Shown here piece after piece: positions 54,934 to 64,000 of a DNA stretch of 64,000 nt. This DNA is from Ectobius pallidus. Lineage: Eukaryota > Arthropoda > Insecta > Blattodea > Ectobiidae. Numbering within the stretch: position 1 is the first letter of the stretch; every line of letters starts with the position of its first letter. A model generated the notes under the pieces. The model was not told the origin of the DNA. It worked only from the letters and a program-made list of their open reading frames with translations, and ran no database searches. A program made the position numbers and the translations under genes. The DNA is taken from contig CAXKWD010000001.1 in assembly GCA_964059195.1 (NCBI GenBank), positions 217,442,484-217,506,483 on the forward strand. Direction: 5' to 3'.

Positions 54934-55655
54934 ATACGTGTTTCAAACGTTTGTTTGGGATTTTAATAACTTGGACTTCAGAAATAACATGAAATGTGCG
55001 GTTGCATTGGAAAGAAAATGTATGTAATTAGTTTCACGAAATCACTTTCATGAAAGTGGTTACGAAACCTTGTGTCATCGTGTAAACTAGCCTTAATATT
55101 GCCTTTTGGCTTGTTTTTCCTCTAAAGTTCAAAATAAGTTTATTTTTTTTATAAATTCTAGCATTCATTTTCAGTTCGTACTGAATTTTTAGCTCGGTAT
55201 GTGCAGTACATGACACATCTATGACGTGGTTAAATAGTAAAGAATGTTTCGTCTTCAGTAGAAAAATTCCTTGGAATTCCAAAGAAAATGTAATGTTTTT
55301 CTCCCGGTGAATCACTAATGGATACAAGGAGTTGAATATCCTAGTATGATATGCGTAGCTTCTGGGAGCAGGGATTAGGTTTTCACTGTTATGGTAGTAA
55401 TACAGGCCCTAGTAATAGGTCTATATAATTCTGTGTATCATAGGCCTATTATCTGTGTTTTTTATCATGATTGTTGATTAATGGTGACTTCAATAAAAAT
55501 AATATTCTACATTGTAATTGAGATATTTCAGAAAACTGGCAACTTAACTATTTTATAAGAGACTATTTTACGATTTTTAGAACCTATTTTCCAATTTTTA
55601 GCCTATTTTAGGTACCTAAAACAGCATTTTTAGCGGCCTAAAAGTCCGAAGTCTA

Positions 55656-55950
55656 GTGATCAACATAGCTCGAGAACGAAAATTCGTATAAAAACAAAAA
55701 ATTGCATCTGGGTTAGATGCCTCTGGGAAGGCGTGACTTTTACCAAACACTTTACAAGGAGAAAATTTCATTTTACGAAATTTAAAATAAAAAGGTTATA
55801 AAGATTTTCTTAAAATTTTGTCCATGAGATTCTTATAGCATGGGTTAAAATTTCTATCAGAAACCTTTTCTTCGTAAACATTCTCAAAAGGGTAGTTTTA
55901 AGCTAGCCACCGATTTGTACAAACCTAGGCTTTGTCTTCCTAACATGATT
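55656..55950. other. Unassigned sequence
   Basis: Nothing recognised between the nested elements and R-A copy 6. Confidence 0.3.
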
Positions 55951-56838
55951 ATTAAGTGCCAGTATGGTACTTTATGAGATTGTGTGGTGGACGAAAAAAT
56001 GTCTGTCCGTCTGTCTGTCCGTCTGTCCGTGTGTCTGTACGCACCATAACTCAAATACGCTTTTTCGGATTTTCATGAAACTTGGAAAACACATTTATAA
56101 TGTCCATGGGAAGAACCCTATTGATATTGAACCAAATCGGTTCACCGGTACCGGAGTAATGCCCAATTTAGTGCCTATTTTAATAGATTATAATAGAAAG
56201 GCGTCATCACTCAAATACGCTGTATCGGATTTCCATGAAACTTGGTATACCCATTTATGACGTACATAAGAAGTGCCCTATTGAATTTGAACCTAATCTG
56301 TTGACCGGTACCGGAGTAAAACCCAATTTAGTGTATATTTTAAAGACGCGGTAACTCAAATACGCTTTACCGGATTTTTATGAAACTTGGTATACACAGT
56401 TATAATGTCCATGGGAAGACGTCTATTCATAATGGATAAAATCGGTTGACCTGTTTCGGAGTAATGCTCAATTTAGTGTCTATTTTATGGTAATATACGT
56501 ATTCGAAAGAATTTATAAAAAAAAATGAAAATCTGTTATCTTGACAACATAGCCTATTGTTTTATTGTGATCTTGTAAGGCCTTGGAAATTAAAATACAG
56601 GTAGCTATGACAAAAAACATATTGATTTACATGCGCTTATCCAACTAGACCGTTAAAATGACCCAGGTGGCCGAGATGGTAAACCTTTCTTCTTCCGTAA
56701 GCCCTGCTTAATGAATAAATCTGGAGCTTAACTTGGAAATCAATTTTAAAAAAAACACATTCTGCATATCATAATTGCAGTCATAACTGATTAAAAAAAA
56801 CATACTGGCACTTTGTTACATCAGTTTACCTGATTTTA
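55951..56838 (+). repeat. Dispersed repeat R-A, copy 6, with internal triplication
   Basis: TTAAGTGCCAGTATGGTAC start, (GTCTGTCC)n, three units of AACTCAAATACGCT...TAGTGCCTATTTTA at ~56046-56486, then a decayed SINE S4 remnant (GGTGGCCGAGATGG at ~56666) at the CTAGACC site, and CATACTGGCACTTTGTTAC with TCAGTTTACCTGATTTTA. The most complete copy. Confidence 0.8.
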
Positions 56839-58123
56839 TTTGAAGTGAGAAAGCTGTATGCCTATTGCCCATGCTTTGTGGTAGATTTCTTTACGATAGT
56901 GAAGTTATGTCTAAAGTAAGTCTTAAAACTTCAAATGCCAAAGAAATCACGCTGCCTCTTTATAGACTCTAATTCATTTTACGCACAAATAGGCCTAAAT
57001 AGGCGCAATAATTGACGATCGCAGGTCATGAAACCGTTACCTTATAACTTCTTTATTTTGAAATATTTCAATACGTTTAATGCTTTTTGTCTATGTCCTG
57101 TTTGAATATGAGTAACTCAAAGTTTTGTACCCTCCTCTACGGGCAATGAAGAGAAATGGAAGAAAGAAAATAGCAGGGTGAACATTTTGATATATAGGTC
57201 TTATATGTTGAGTTATTATTAAGCCAAGCAGAGCGACCTGGAGCTTTCTAAAATGGATAAAATACCATAAGGCATGTCATTTTCTTTTCGCTCTCCTGTA
57301 AAATTACATTTTATGTACTTCAGGTACCATTTTCTGAAAAGCTATTCATGCTAAAATAATGAAACTTTCAGAAATTCATTATAGATGGATGACAAATCTC
57401 CCTTAGCAGAATTATGGGAAAAGTCTTGACTATACAGAATTTTCAACTATTTTTATTTTTAAAAAAGTCTTCTTTTTTTAGTCGTGAAGTTTTCATGCAG
57501 TTTTCATGCAGTAATATTGTACATATTAGACTGATTGTGCTAGGGTAAATATTAGTACCTATTGTTAGTAAGTTCCCAAAGTTTCACAAAAATCTAAGCT
57601 ACAGAAATTGAATAAAGCGTGCCTATGTCAAGGGAAGTAACTGTAAAACAAAATTATCACCTATGTGTTAAAAAAATTATTTCCTACCAAACAGTGAGTT
57701 CTAGAACAACAATTATCTGCTTATTTTAAACTGCAGAGTGCACTTGCAAAGCATAAAAAAATTCAACTAAATCTGAATGTTAACACCTGAGTTATGGCTT
57801 CTTGAACACACGCTATATTTTCTATAACTTTGCTAGCGGTAACTACCATCTCCCCTTAAGTAATGATGAGGCTAACACTAGCTGGAACGATTAATTATAA
57901 CGTCATAAGAATAATCTAAAAAGATCTACTTCTTAAGCGGTGCTTTGCGTTTGCCCTTACATGTGATGAAGGCACAGCCAACGCCACCTATTAACAAGAC
58001 AGTATTCAATTGTGAGATTAATTGCCATAGCAACCGTGGAACAAAAGAGCATTGAATGACTTGGACGAAACTCACTGTGCAGGTTTCTTTTTTTGGGGGG
58101 GGGGGCCTAGAGTACTACACCAT
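56839..58123. other. Unassigned sequence
   Basis: AT-rich without recognised elements. 58049-58090 has GACTTGGACGAAACTCACTG, a fragment shared with the Helitrons H1-H4. Confidence 0.4.
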
Positions 58124-58556
58124 TTCAACCTCAATTTCGGAAAAAGTAATTTCATTTTCGGAAAAAATAATTTCAAATTCGGAAAAAGTAATTTCAATTT
58201 CGGAAAAAGTCATCTCAATTTCGGAAAAAGTAACTTCAATTTCGGAAATACGAGGGCTATTTTTTTAAACCTCGGATGGGGCATAAAATGAAAACCACAG
58301 TGAAAATCAAAACTGTTTTATTTGGAACATTTAGGTACAACTTCTAGCTACTTCTCTACATATCTCGCTCCGATTGAGTCATTTGTCCTAGCGTGGTACC
58401 AACTTTACTATACCCTCTTCATAGAAGCGTATTTCCGAAATTGAAGTTACTTTTTCCGAAATTGAAATTACCTTTTCCGAAATTGAAATTACTTTTTCCG
58501 AAATTGGAATTACTTTTTCCGAAATTGGAATTACTTTTTCCGAAATTGAGGTTGAA
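58124..58556. repeat. Inverted minisatellite arms around a mariner end
   Basis: Left arm 58124-58248: about six units of AATTTCGGAAAAAGTAATTTC. Right arm 58432-58556: about six inverted units. The outer ends CACCATTTCAACCTC and GAGGTTGAAAAGGTG also pair. A 179-bp mariner fragment sits at the centre of symmetry between TA dinucleotides. Confidence 0.8.
58251..58429 (-). pseudogene. Mariner transposase C-terminal fragment between TA sites
   Basis: CGAGGGCTATTTTTTTAAAC after TA (58249-58250) at one side; the other side ends GAAGCG before TA (58430-58431). The minus strand reads RFYEEGIVKLVPR, a stop, then LNRS and a degraded GDYVEK-like end. Only ~50 codons with stops. Confidence 0.65.
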
Positions 58557-59269
58557 AAGGTGTAGAATCTGAGGTATTTTTTCTCCGGGCATCGCACTTT
58601 AATCGTGAAATTTAATTGTCGAAACCAGGACTTTTATTTATTTTTTATATATATATTTTTTTTATGTTTATGCATCTTTTGGGTAAGGTTCATGAGTCTG
58701 TGGTACGTTTTAATCACTTCATTTCGGATCTTTATGCCCATACGGAAGCAAAAGATTCGTTCTATTTAATTATTTATATTCGTTCCGTACAGAAAAACAA
58801 TATAATTAAGAATACAATTATGCAATTTGTGCAATTTATGTAAAAAAGATATAAGCGTTAATTAATATAATGTAATAATTATTTTTCTGTTAAATAAATT
58901 ATTTCAATAAAACATCTAGCAATTGAGTAAAGCGGCAGAAGCCGCAAACATATTCTGTGGCTTGGTTCTAAAAGGGTCAATGTCAATTTCTTGCAAAAAT
59001 GAGATTTATGCATTATTGAGCTCGGCTAGTCTTTATCTTTCGTATACTAAAAATGCCAATGTCTGTTGCTATTAATAGACATAATACAGAAACTATAGAG
59101 GCCAATGTCGGAAGTTCTCAGCAAAAAATGTGACCTCTATAAAGGCTTCAAAGTCAGTTATCTCAAAAGCAAGTTTCATGTCAATGGCCCTTTTAGATCC
59201 ACTATCTCAGTCCGAAGTTAGTGCTTATATGAGCGAAACTAAATTTTTCACATAATATACAAACCCGTG
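58557..59269. other. Unassigned sequence
   Basis: Nothing recognised. Confidence 0.3.
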
Positions 59270-59335
59270 CCGGACTGCACAGAAGACAATTAACATAATG
59301 ATTAGGATTACAAATTTAAGACAAGCTTCTGTATC
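59270..59335 (+). repeat. Fragment of the AT-minisatellite (family F) terminal module
   Basis: GGACTGCACAGAAGACAATT and ATAATGATTAGGATTA match the conserved module of copies 2 and 3. No array follows. Confidence 0.6.
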
Positions 59336-59965
59336 CAATGGGATACATTATTAATTTAGCTAAGTGTTAAAGTGTGTGAATAATATTAATGCAAGTTCTA
59401 AATCAAAATTCGAATTAATTACCTCTCTGGAGATAAGCTAATGTCTCAAATAATTTATTGAATTCAGTTGTTCAAAAAGTCGAATAGTGTGCATCGGGGA
59501 CGCAGCCACAATGTGCGTGAAACGTCTTGGCCATGGTGCCTAAATCTGTCGCGCTCCAAATGTCCCGATTTGTTTTCATATTTACAATGAATAGAAAAGG
59601 CAGAATATATAGGCCTACTCTAATCTCGTATATTATAGCCTATTGTTTAGCTAATATATTAATGTCAACAAAGGTATAATTTATCACAAGAGGTGTAAAC
59701 TTAGAAACATCTGACTGTCATTGTAATCAAGGCCTTCTTCTATTCAGTAACAAGAACGGAATATGCCTACTGAGACCTTGTATTCTACATTCATTTGACA
59801 AGACTTCCGTTACAGGCTGTTTTACCAAGTGCCCCCCCCCCCCAATAATGCCGGATTTAAATATGCTTAAAAGTGAAGTGAAGTATTTCGTTTATATCCA
59901 GGGGAAGTACCAGAGCGCAGATAATTTACATATTAAAAGGGTGAAAATACAACATATATCTCTTC
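59336..59965. other. Unassigned sequence
   Basis: A poly-C run at ~59831; otherwise nothing recognised. Confidence 0.3.
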
Positions 59966-60100
59966 TCTATATATATAAAAGGCTTTGTCCTGACTGACAG
60001 GAATCAACGTAGAGCCTAAACTATAACAGGTAGAGACTTGGAATTTTGACAGTACCTTCGTTTCATAATGTAGGGGATTTTGAAAAATTATCATTCTAAA
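59966..60100 (+). mobile_element. Helitron-like 5' end fragment
   Basis: TCTCTATATATATAAAAGG resembles the start of H1-H4 but the following sequence differs, suggesting a different subfamily. No 3' end seen. Confidence 0.45.
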
Positions 60101-60260
60101 TGCCAAAAATTAAATGTTTTTGAAAATACTTAATCCCTTTTTGCATAGAATTATCGAAACAAATTCACAGAACATATTGTTGCCAATGGTATAGGTGGGT
60201 TTGGATTAAATTAAATGGATGTTTGACAAATTAGAGAAGGTATCATTATAATTCATATTA

Positions 60261-60722
60261 TCTATATTAATAAAAGGAATTGTCCTCGATGTCCAGGGAA
60301 ATCTACTGAACGCAGAGATCTGAAATTTTAAACATAGGTGGGCTGAAGGGTCGGAATTTTAATTTTAGTTTTCGTTCGTGAGTTATGAGTGAAAAACGGG
60401 CAAAAAACGTGCATTTTTTTGCGTTTTCAAAACATAAGTTTTCAGTTATACATTTCAATGTCAAATCAATTACAGTTGGCTTTGTCTATTTTTGTCACAC
60501 CTTGAAAATAAAACTTTCGCGATCGCTTGAATGTTGTAAGCCCTAAATATGGTCAAACGTTGTTTTATTTGGACGAATCTCACTATACAGAGGTTTTCTG
60601 GGCCAAGAAACTCGAATCTGAGGTCGCTTTTACCAGACGATGCTATGTAATCGTGGTATGTAGTCCACGTGATTTAGGTGTCAATAAATATAATGATTTA
60701 ACTATTATGCTCTTAATGCTAG
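60261..60722 (+). mobile_element. Helitron H4, 3' hairpin deleted
   Basis: TCTATATTAATAAAAGG after A; shares AACGCAGAGATCTGAAATTT and GGTCGCTTTTACCAG with H1-H3. Ends CTCTTAATGCTAG before T; the GC hairpin normally upstream of CTAG is missing, so it would be a poor substrate. Confidence 0.75.
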
Positions 60723-60795
60723 TTTAATATTATAAGAGTATCCAAATAAAACTAGCCGTACCATTGGTTCCTTCACTTCGCATCATTTCAAATGT

Positions 60796-60920
60796 TAGAA
60801 ATCAGTGACGGCCATGCCCTGGGATATTTTATAATAGGAAAAATTGAATCCTTAGAGCATAAATCTCCTAATAAAAGGGAAAATATCGCGGTGTTGTTCA
60901 TTAACACCCTGTATGTAGGC
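60796..60920 (+). repeat. Short dispersed repeat paired with 10318-10475
   Basis: CAGTGACGGCCATGCCCTGG, AAATCTCCTAATAAAAG, CGGTGTTGTTCATTAACACC and CTGTAT in the same order as the partner. Confidence 0.6.
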
Positions 60921-60924
60921 CAAG

Positions 60925-61121
60925 GAGATTGTGTTAAACTAAACTAAACTCCGTGACCGCTACTTCTCTATCGAGTAGCTACTAACTTTGAATCACGAAG
61001 CTGAGTGGACTACGTTCCAGACCTCCCTACCTCGGTAAAACCCGAGAAGGTAACGGGGATCGAACCTGGTCCTACGGATCTGTAATCAGCAACGCTAAGC
61101 ACAAGACTACGCAGGCGGTCA
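60925..61121 (-). mobile_element. tRNA-derived SINE, family S5
   Basis: Minus strand: CCGCCTGCGTAGTCTTGTGC head and B-box GGTTCGATCCC (complement at ~61057). Ends in an ACTAAACTAAAC tail at 60935. Duplications not clear. Confidence 0.7.
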
Positions 61122-61249
61122 AGAAAATGAATTGTTAAAAACTAAAAAATGAAAGGCCTAAATTGGAAGGATATTTGATATTTTTTCTGAACTATGAAAT
61201 ATTTTTCATCAAATCTGCCGTAAAACTATTTGGTTTCAATGCGAAATAG
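61122..61249. other. Spacer
   Basis: Nothing recognised. Confidence 0.3.
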
Positions 61250-61466
61250 CACAGAATTTAACGACGGGGAAGTACTGCAATTTAGGCCTGTGGCCGTCGC
61301 TGGTGTGCCGGAATTTTGTCCGGCAGGAGCTTTTTACATGCCAGTATCTACTGACATGGGCCTGTCACATTGATGCACACATAAATATGCCATCGACCAA
61401 GGTCGGAATCGAACCCGCAACCTTGAGCACAGAAAGCCAGCGCGATACTAACACAGGCCGACATAA
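61250..61466 (-). mobile_element. tRNA-derived SINE, family S6, copy 2
   Basis: Minus strand: GCGCTGGCTTTCTGTGCTCA, GGGTTCGATTCCGACC (B-box), GTCGATGGCATATTTATGTG and CATGTCAGTAGATACTGGCA. Shared with 35940-36125. Confidence 0.75.
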
Positions 61467-61476
61467 TCCTTATTAA

Positions 61477-61921
61477 TAGGGGGCGGATTTCTATGACATG
61501 TCATATCTTTCCCCCTTGCATTATTTCAGGTTTCCGATTAATTTAAACCCGATTCCAAGCATCCTGGTGAAAATGGAACGGCTTTTATTGTGCATATAAC
61601 TGTATATTTAGGAAATGTTCAACTATTGTAGCATATTTAGTATGAATATGCATGTTTAGGTCATCTTTTCGGCATATTTGTGTGCATATTAAAGAAATTT
61701 TTAAGTTTCATATCATATTTTGTAAATTTTGCATTATACTGATACTTTTTGAGAATTTACAGATATTTTAAATAATTAACATTATATTTTAATAAAATTA
61801 ATTGTAATGAAACTTAAAAAAATATACACAATGTGTAAGTGGTAAAGTCATATTTTAATGTTTTTAGGTCATAAATGCATGCATATATCCTATTTTTTAG
61901 GTCATAGAAATCCGCCCCCTA
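61477..61921. mobile_element. hAT element with 8-bp TSD
   Basis: TAGGGGGCGGATTTCTATGA and TCATAGAAATCCGCCCCCTA ends, flanked by CTTATTAA at 61469-61476 and 61922-61929. The subterminal TATGACATGTCAT is shared in form with hAT-N2. AT-rich and noncoding, 445 bp. Confidence 0.9.
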
Positions 61922-61929
61922 CTTATTAA

Positions 61930-62570
61930 TAACACAAACAGAACAGGGAACAGAAAAAGAAAGAGCTTCTAGTTGACTATATTTAATGAAAGACTCCTTT
62001 GCATGTGTAATAATATTATTCGTAGTTTGAATTCTATATTTTCTCAACTAGAAACTAAGACATCTGGTGAGAGACTGGTGAATATTTCATACGAATTCAG
62101 TCTTGAGACGACGTATCTTCTTGGAATTATTCTTTATGAAATTCAACCCGCCTAAACTCGGAATCCTATTCCATGGTTACTTAAACACGGCGAAGGGTTT
62201 TAATTAATGTTAATATAATACACAAAGTTGTTTGTGAAACAGGTAACGGGATTAAGATGGAGAAGAGGGTGGGTTTCTAATTCCTTGAGAGTAACTGGGT
62301 TAGCATCTTCAGCCCCTTACGTGCGTCCAACTCAATATCACTCCCGAGTGAACAACTTTTGTTTCGTGGTTCTACACAAATTGCAAGCGATATAAGCAAT
62401 CGTTTGTAGTGCATTTGTCAAGTTAGCAACGAGATATAGGCTGATGGGCTTACCAGAGACGACTAGCCTATTAAAGTATCTTAAGTTACATGACACACAC
62501 GTACTTTACACTTTTTTTAAATTGAAGTAATTAATTATCTTTCATGAAGCAAAAAATAATTTGCTGTTGA
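61930..62570. other. Unassigned sequence
   Basis: Nothing recognised. Confidence 0.3.
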
Positions 62571-62925
62571 CCGAGCGAGGTGGCCGAGATGGACTCGCAT
62601 TCGGGAGGTCCCAGGTTCAAAACCCGTGACCGGCCAATTTGACGTGGGTTTTCTCATGGTTTCCCCAATCGTAAAGGCAAATTCCGATTTGGGTATTTAC
62701 ATACCATGAATCATCCTCACCATTTCATCTTGTATCATATCCATTTAACATAATATCAGTTGAAATTTACTCCATTAAAATACATTGACAATAGAAACAA
62801 TTGACAAGCAATAGTTCCAAGGCCTACCCTACCCTACTGTACAGACACAGATCCCGAACTCCTGATATAGCCTCGAAGCTAAAAGGAGTATAAACACAGC
62901 TGAAATAAAAAAATAAAAAATCTTT
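62571..62925 (+). mobile_element. tRNA-derived SINE, family S4, longest copy
   Basis: CCGAGCGAGGTGGCCGAGAT, CCAGGTTCAAAACCC (B-box), CCGGCCAATTTGACGTGG, TTTCCCCAATCGTAAAGGC, with an AAATAAAAAAATAAAAAATC tail near 62910. Part of the A/B interval is shortened by a deletion. Ends approximate. Confidence 0.65.
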
Positions 62926-62981
62926 CCTTTAAAGCACTGCCATATTCTTTCCTAATATTAGTAATTTTTAATAATAATAAA

Positions 62982-63650
62982 ATCAACTTAACGGATGTAA
63001 CAAGGTGCCAGAATGATTTTGTTTAATCATTGATAATTGCAATTATGATATGCAGAAAATAAGTTATTTTTCTAATCGATTTCCGAGTTAAGCTCCAGAT
63101 CGATTCATTAAGCAGGGCTTATGGAAGATCAAAAGTCTAGTTTTTTTTATCAGATTAAAATCGTCCAGCAGAGCTATAGAGAGTTATATCTTGACAATCG
63201 CACACTCACATAAAAATAAAAATAAAAACATGTCAAATTGGCCGGCTACGGGACTTAGGCTAAACCTACGATCACCAGAAAGCGAGTCCAAGACGTTGCC
63301 ATCTCGGCTTAACGGTCTAGTTTGAAAAGCGTATGTAAAGGAATATGTGAGTAGCATTATTTGTCAAATCTATCTGTATTGCAACCTCCAAAGTCGTATA
63401 TGAACACTGTAAAACAATATGTTGTCATGAGAACTGATTTGCATTTGATAAATTCTTTCTAATATACTACCATAAAAAAGGTGCTAAATTGGGCATTACT
63501 CCGGTACGGGTCAACCGATTTGTTCCAATATCAATAGACTTCTTCCCATTGACGTTATAAAGGCGTCATGAAAATCCGATAAAGCGTATTTCAGTTATCG
63601 CGCATACAGACACACGGATAGACAGACAGACATTCTCCCGTCCCTTGTCT
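62982..63650 (-). repeat. Dispersed repeat R-A, copy 7, with a SINE inside
   Basis: CTTAACGGATGTAACAAGG, GTGCCAGAATG, ATCGATTTCCGAGTTAAGC, then SINE S4 (63144-63314), then GTATATGAACACTGTAAAAC, TTGGGCATTACTCCGGTAC and GACAGACAGACATTCTCCCG, where it is truncated. Confidence 0.8.
63144..63314 (-). mobile_element. tRNA-derived SINE, family S4, in R-A copy 7
   Basis: Inverse SINE between GTCTAGTTT at 63135-63143 and 63315-63323. B-box region disrupted by a small insertion. Same site and relative orientation as in R-A copies 4 and 6. Confidence 0.7.
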
Positions 63651-64000
63651 ATGACCCCTCTAAACACAGGAAAAATATTTCGGCGTTATTCACTAACACC
63701 TTGTATATCGGTGTTCATAAGTAAGATCCATTGAACAATGGGTTATTGCAAAAGTGGTTGAAAATGAAGAAGGAATTCTTCAGTTTATGACACAAAAGAC
63801 AAAGGACAGAAAGGTTATTTCCATCCCGACCCTTCTTCTTCTTCTTCTTCTTCTTCTTCTTCTTCACAGTCAGAAGGGTTTCATGTTCTGGAAAGTGACG
63901 TTCAAGGATTTAAATTCCTTGCCAGTCGGGAATTAGGCCGAGGAGCAATTACTGCAATAGTTTCGCGGGGATTTTATTTTCGGGTTCGTACAAACCACTT
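63651..64000. other. Unassigned sequence with (TTC)n
   Basis: A ~11-unit TTC run at 63831-63864. A fragment like the 10318 repeat (TTTCGGCGTTATTCACTAAC) is at 63680. No gene recognised before the window ends. Confidence 0.45.

Larger units (their letters stand above)
47353..55027 (+). pseudogene. MADF-like ORF fragment of the Harbinger element, split by BEL
   Basis: 47353-47398 encodes MKWGSEEIVKFLYS-like sequence, and 54939-55027 continues in the same frame with a V-W-D motif, DFRNN and a stop at 55025-55027. The spacing I/L-V-K-F-L-Y ... WD ... F-R-N is the pattern of the first two helices of MADF/Myb-like DNA-binding proteins encoded by PIF/Harbinger elements. About 44 residues in all; C-terminal part missing. 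Confidence 0.6.
47158..55093 (+). mobile_element. PIF/Harbinger-type element, middle layer
   Basis: Ends AGGCTAGTTTACACGA and TCGTGTAAACTAGCCT, flanked by TAA at 47155-47157 and 55094-55096. The empty site in 24727-25472 has a single TAA, proving a 3-bp TWA duplication as made by PIF/Harbinger transposases. Without the BEL insertion it is only ~396 bp, so it is a deleted derivative. A MADF-like segment inside agrees with the superfamily. Confidence 0.88.
47010..55655 (+). mobile_element. hAT-N3 element, outer layer of a three-level nest
   Basis: 47010-47157 and 55094-55655 together match the uninterrupted element at 24727-25472 (inverse orientation), e.g. GGACGAAAACTTGTA, ATGTTTCATAAGTGACTATG and CCTATTATCTGTG-like blocks. 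Right end TCCGAAGTCTA is intact; the left end is degraded (ATGTCCGGATTTTAGGT), and no duplication is visible. Interrupted at TAA by the Harbinger-type element. Confidence 0.85.

Overview
The window looks like intergenic or intronic DNA from a large, repeat-rich arthropod genome. It is AT-rich, carries many tRNA-derived SINEs, hAT, mariner and Harbinger DNA elements, Helitrons, non-LTR retrotransposon tails ending in short tandem repeats, and one complete BEL/Pao LTR retrotransposon. A polyneopteran insect (cockroach- or termite-like) is my guess from the repeat mix; nothing in the window proves it. I see no convincing host protein-coding gene and no intact tRNA or rRNA gene. The one possible host exon is a 35-nt segment with strong splice-site matches near 10.75 kb.

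Layout. 0-5.4 kb: an interrupted hAT-type element, an AT-rich minisatellite element, a Helitron end and a long inverted repeat whose partner lies at 33.8-34.95 kb. 5.4-10.5 kb: two fold-back mariner derivatives (one split by a hAT element), a hAT MITE with internal 61-bp repeats, and copies of a common dispersed repeat (called R-A here). 11-16.8 kb: RTE-like LINE 3' ends, TIR elements, another AT-minisatellite element and a second hAT copy. 17.8-24.3 kb: three SINE families, a hAT copy split by a Helitron, a Penelope-like fragment and a third AT-minisatellite element. 24.7-30.8 kb: two hAT elements with perfect 8-bp duplications (one with transposase remnants) and three Helitrons, two of them directly abutting. 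33-44.5 kb: SINEs, more fold-back mariners, palindromic repeats, a GC-ended TIR element holding two hAT MITEs, and LINE tails joined to long ATT arrays. 45.4-55.7 kb: a SINE, two LINEs one inside the other, and then a three-level nest: a hAT element split by a PIF/Harbinger-type element, itself split by the 7.5-kb BEL/Pao element, whose 1739-codon reading frame is open. 55.9-64 kb: more R-A copies, a mariner end between inverted minisatellites, a Helitron and further SINEs and hAT elements.

The only clearly functional coding unit is the BEL/Pao polyprotein (gag-like region, protease, reverse transcriptase, RNase H, integrase) between nearly identical LTRs with a matching 5-bp target duplication. 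It is probably a young insertion.

The most unusual signal is not a conventional feature. The palindrome TAGGCCTA occurs 18 times by my count, against roughly 0.7 expected for this composition. Comparing repeat copies within the window shows the same event in unrelated families: a TA in one copy is TAGGCCTA (or TAGGCTA/TAGCCTA) in the other. That pattern is what excision scars of a TA-targeting transposon with GG...CC ends would look like, or a new class of micro-insertion.
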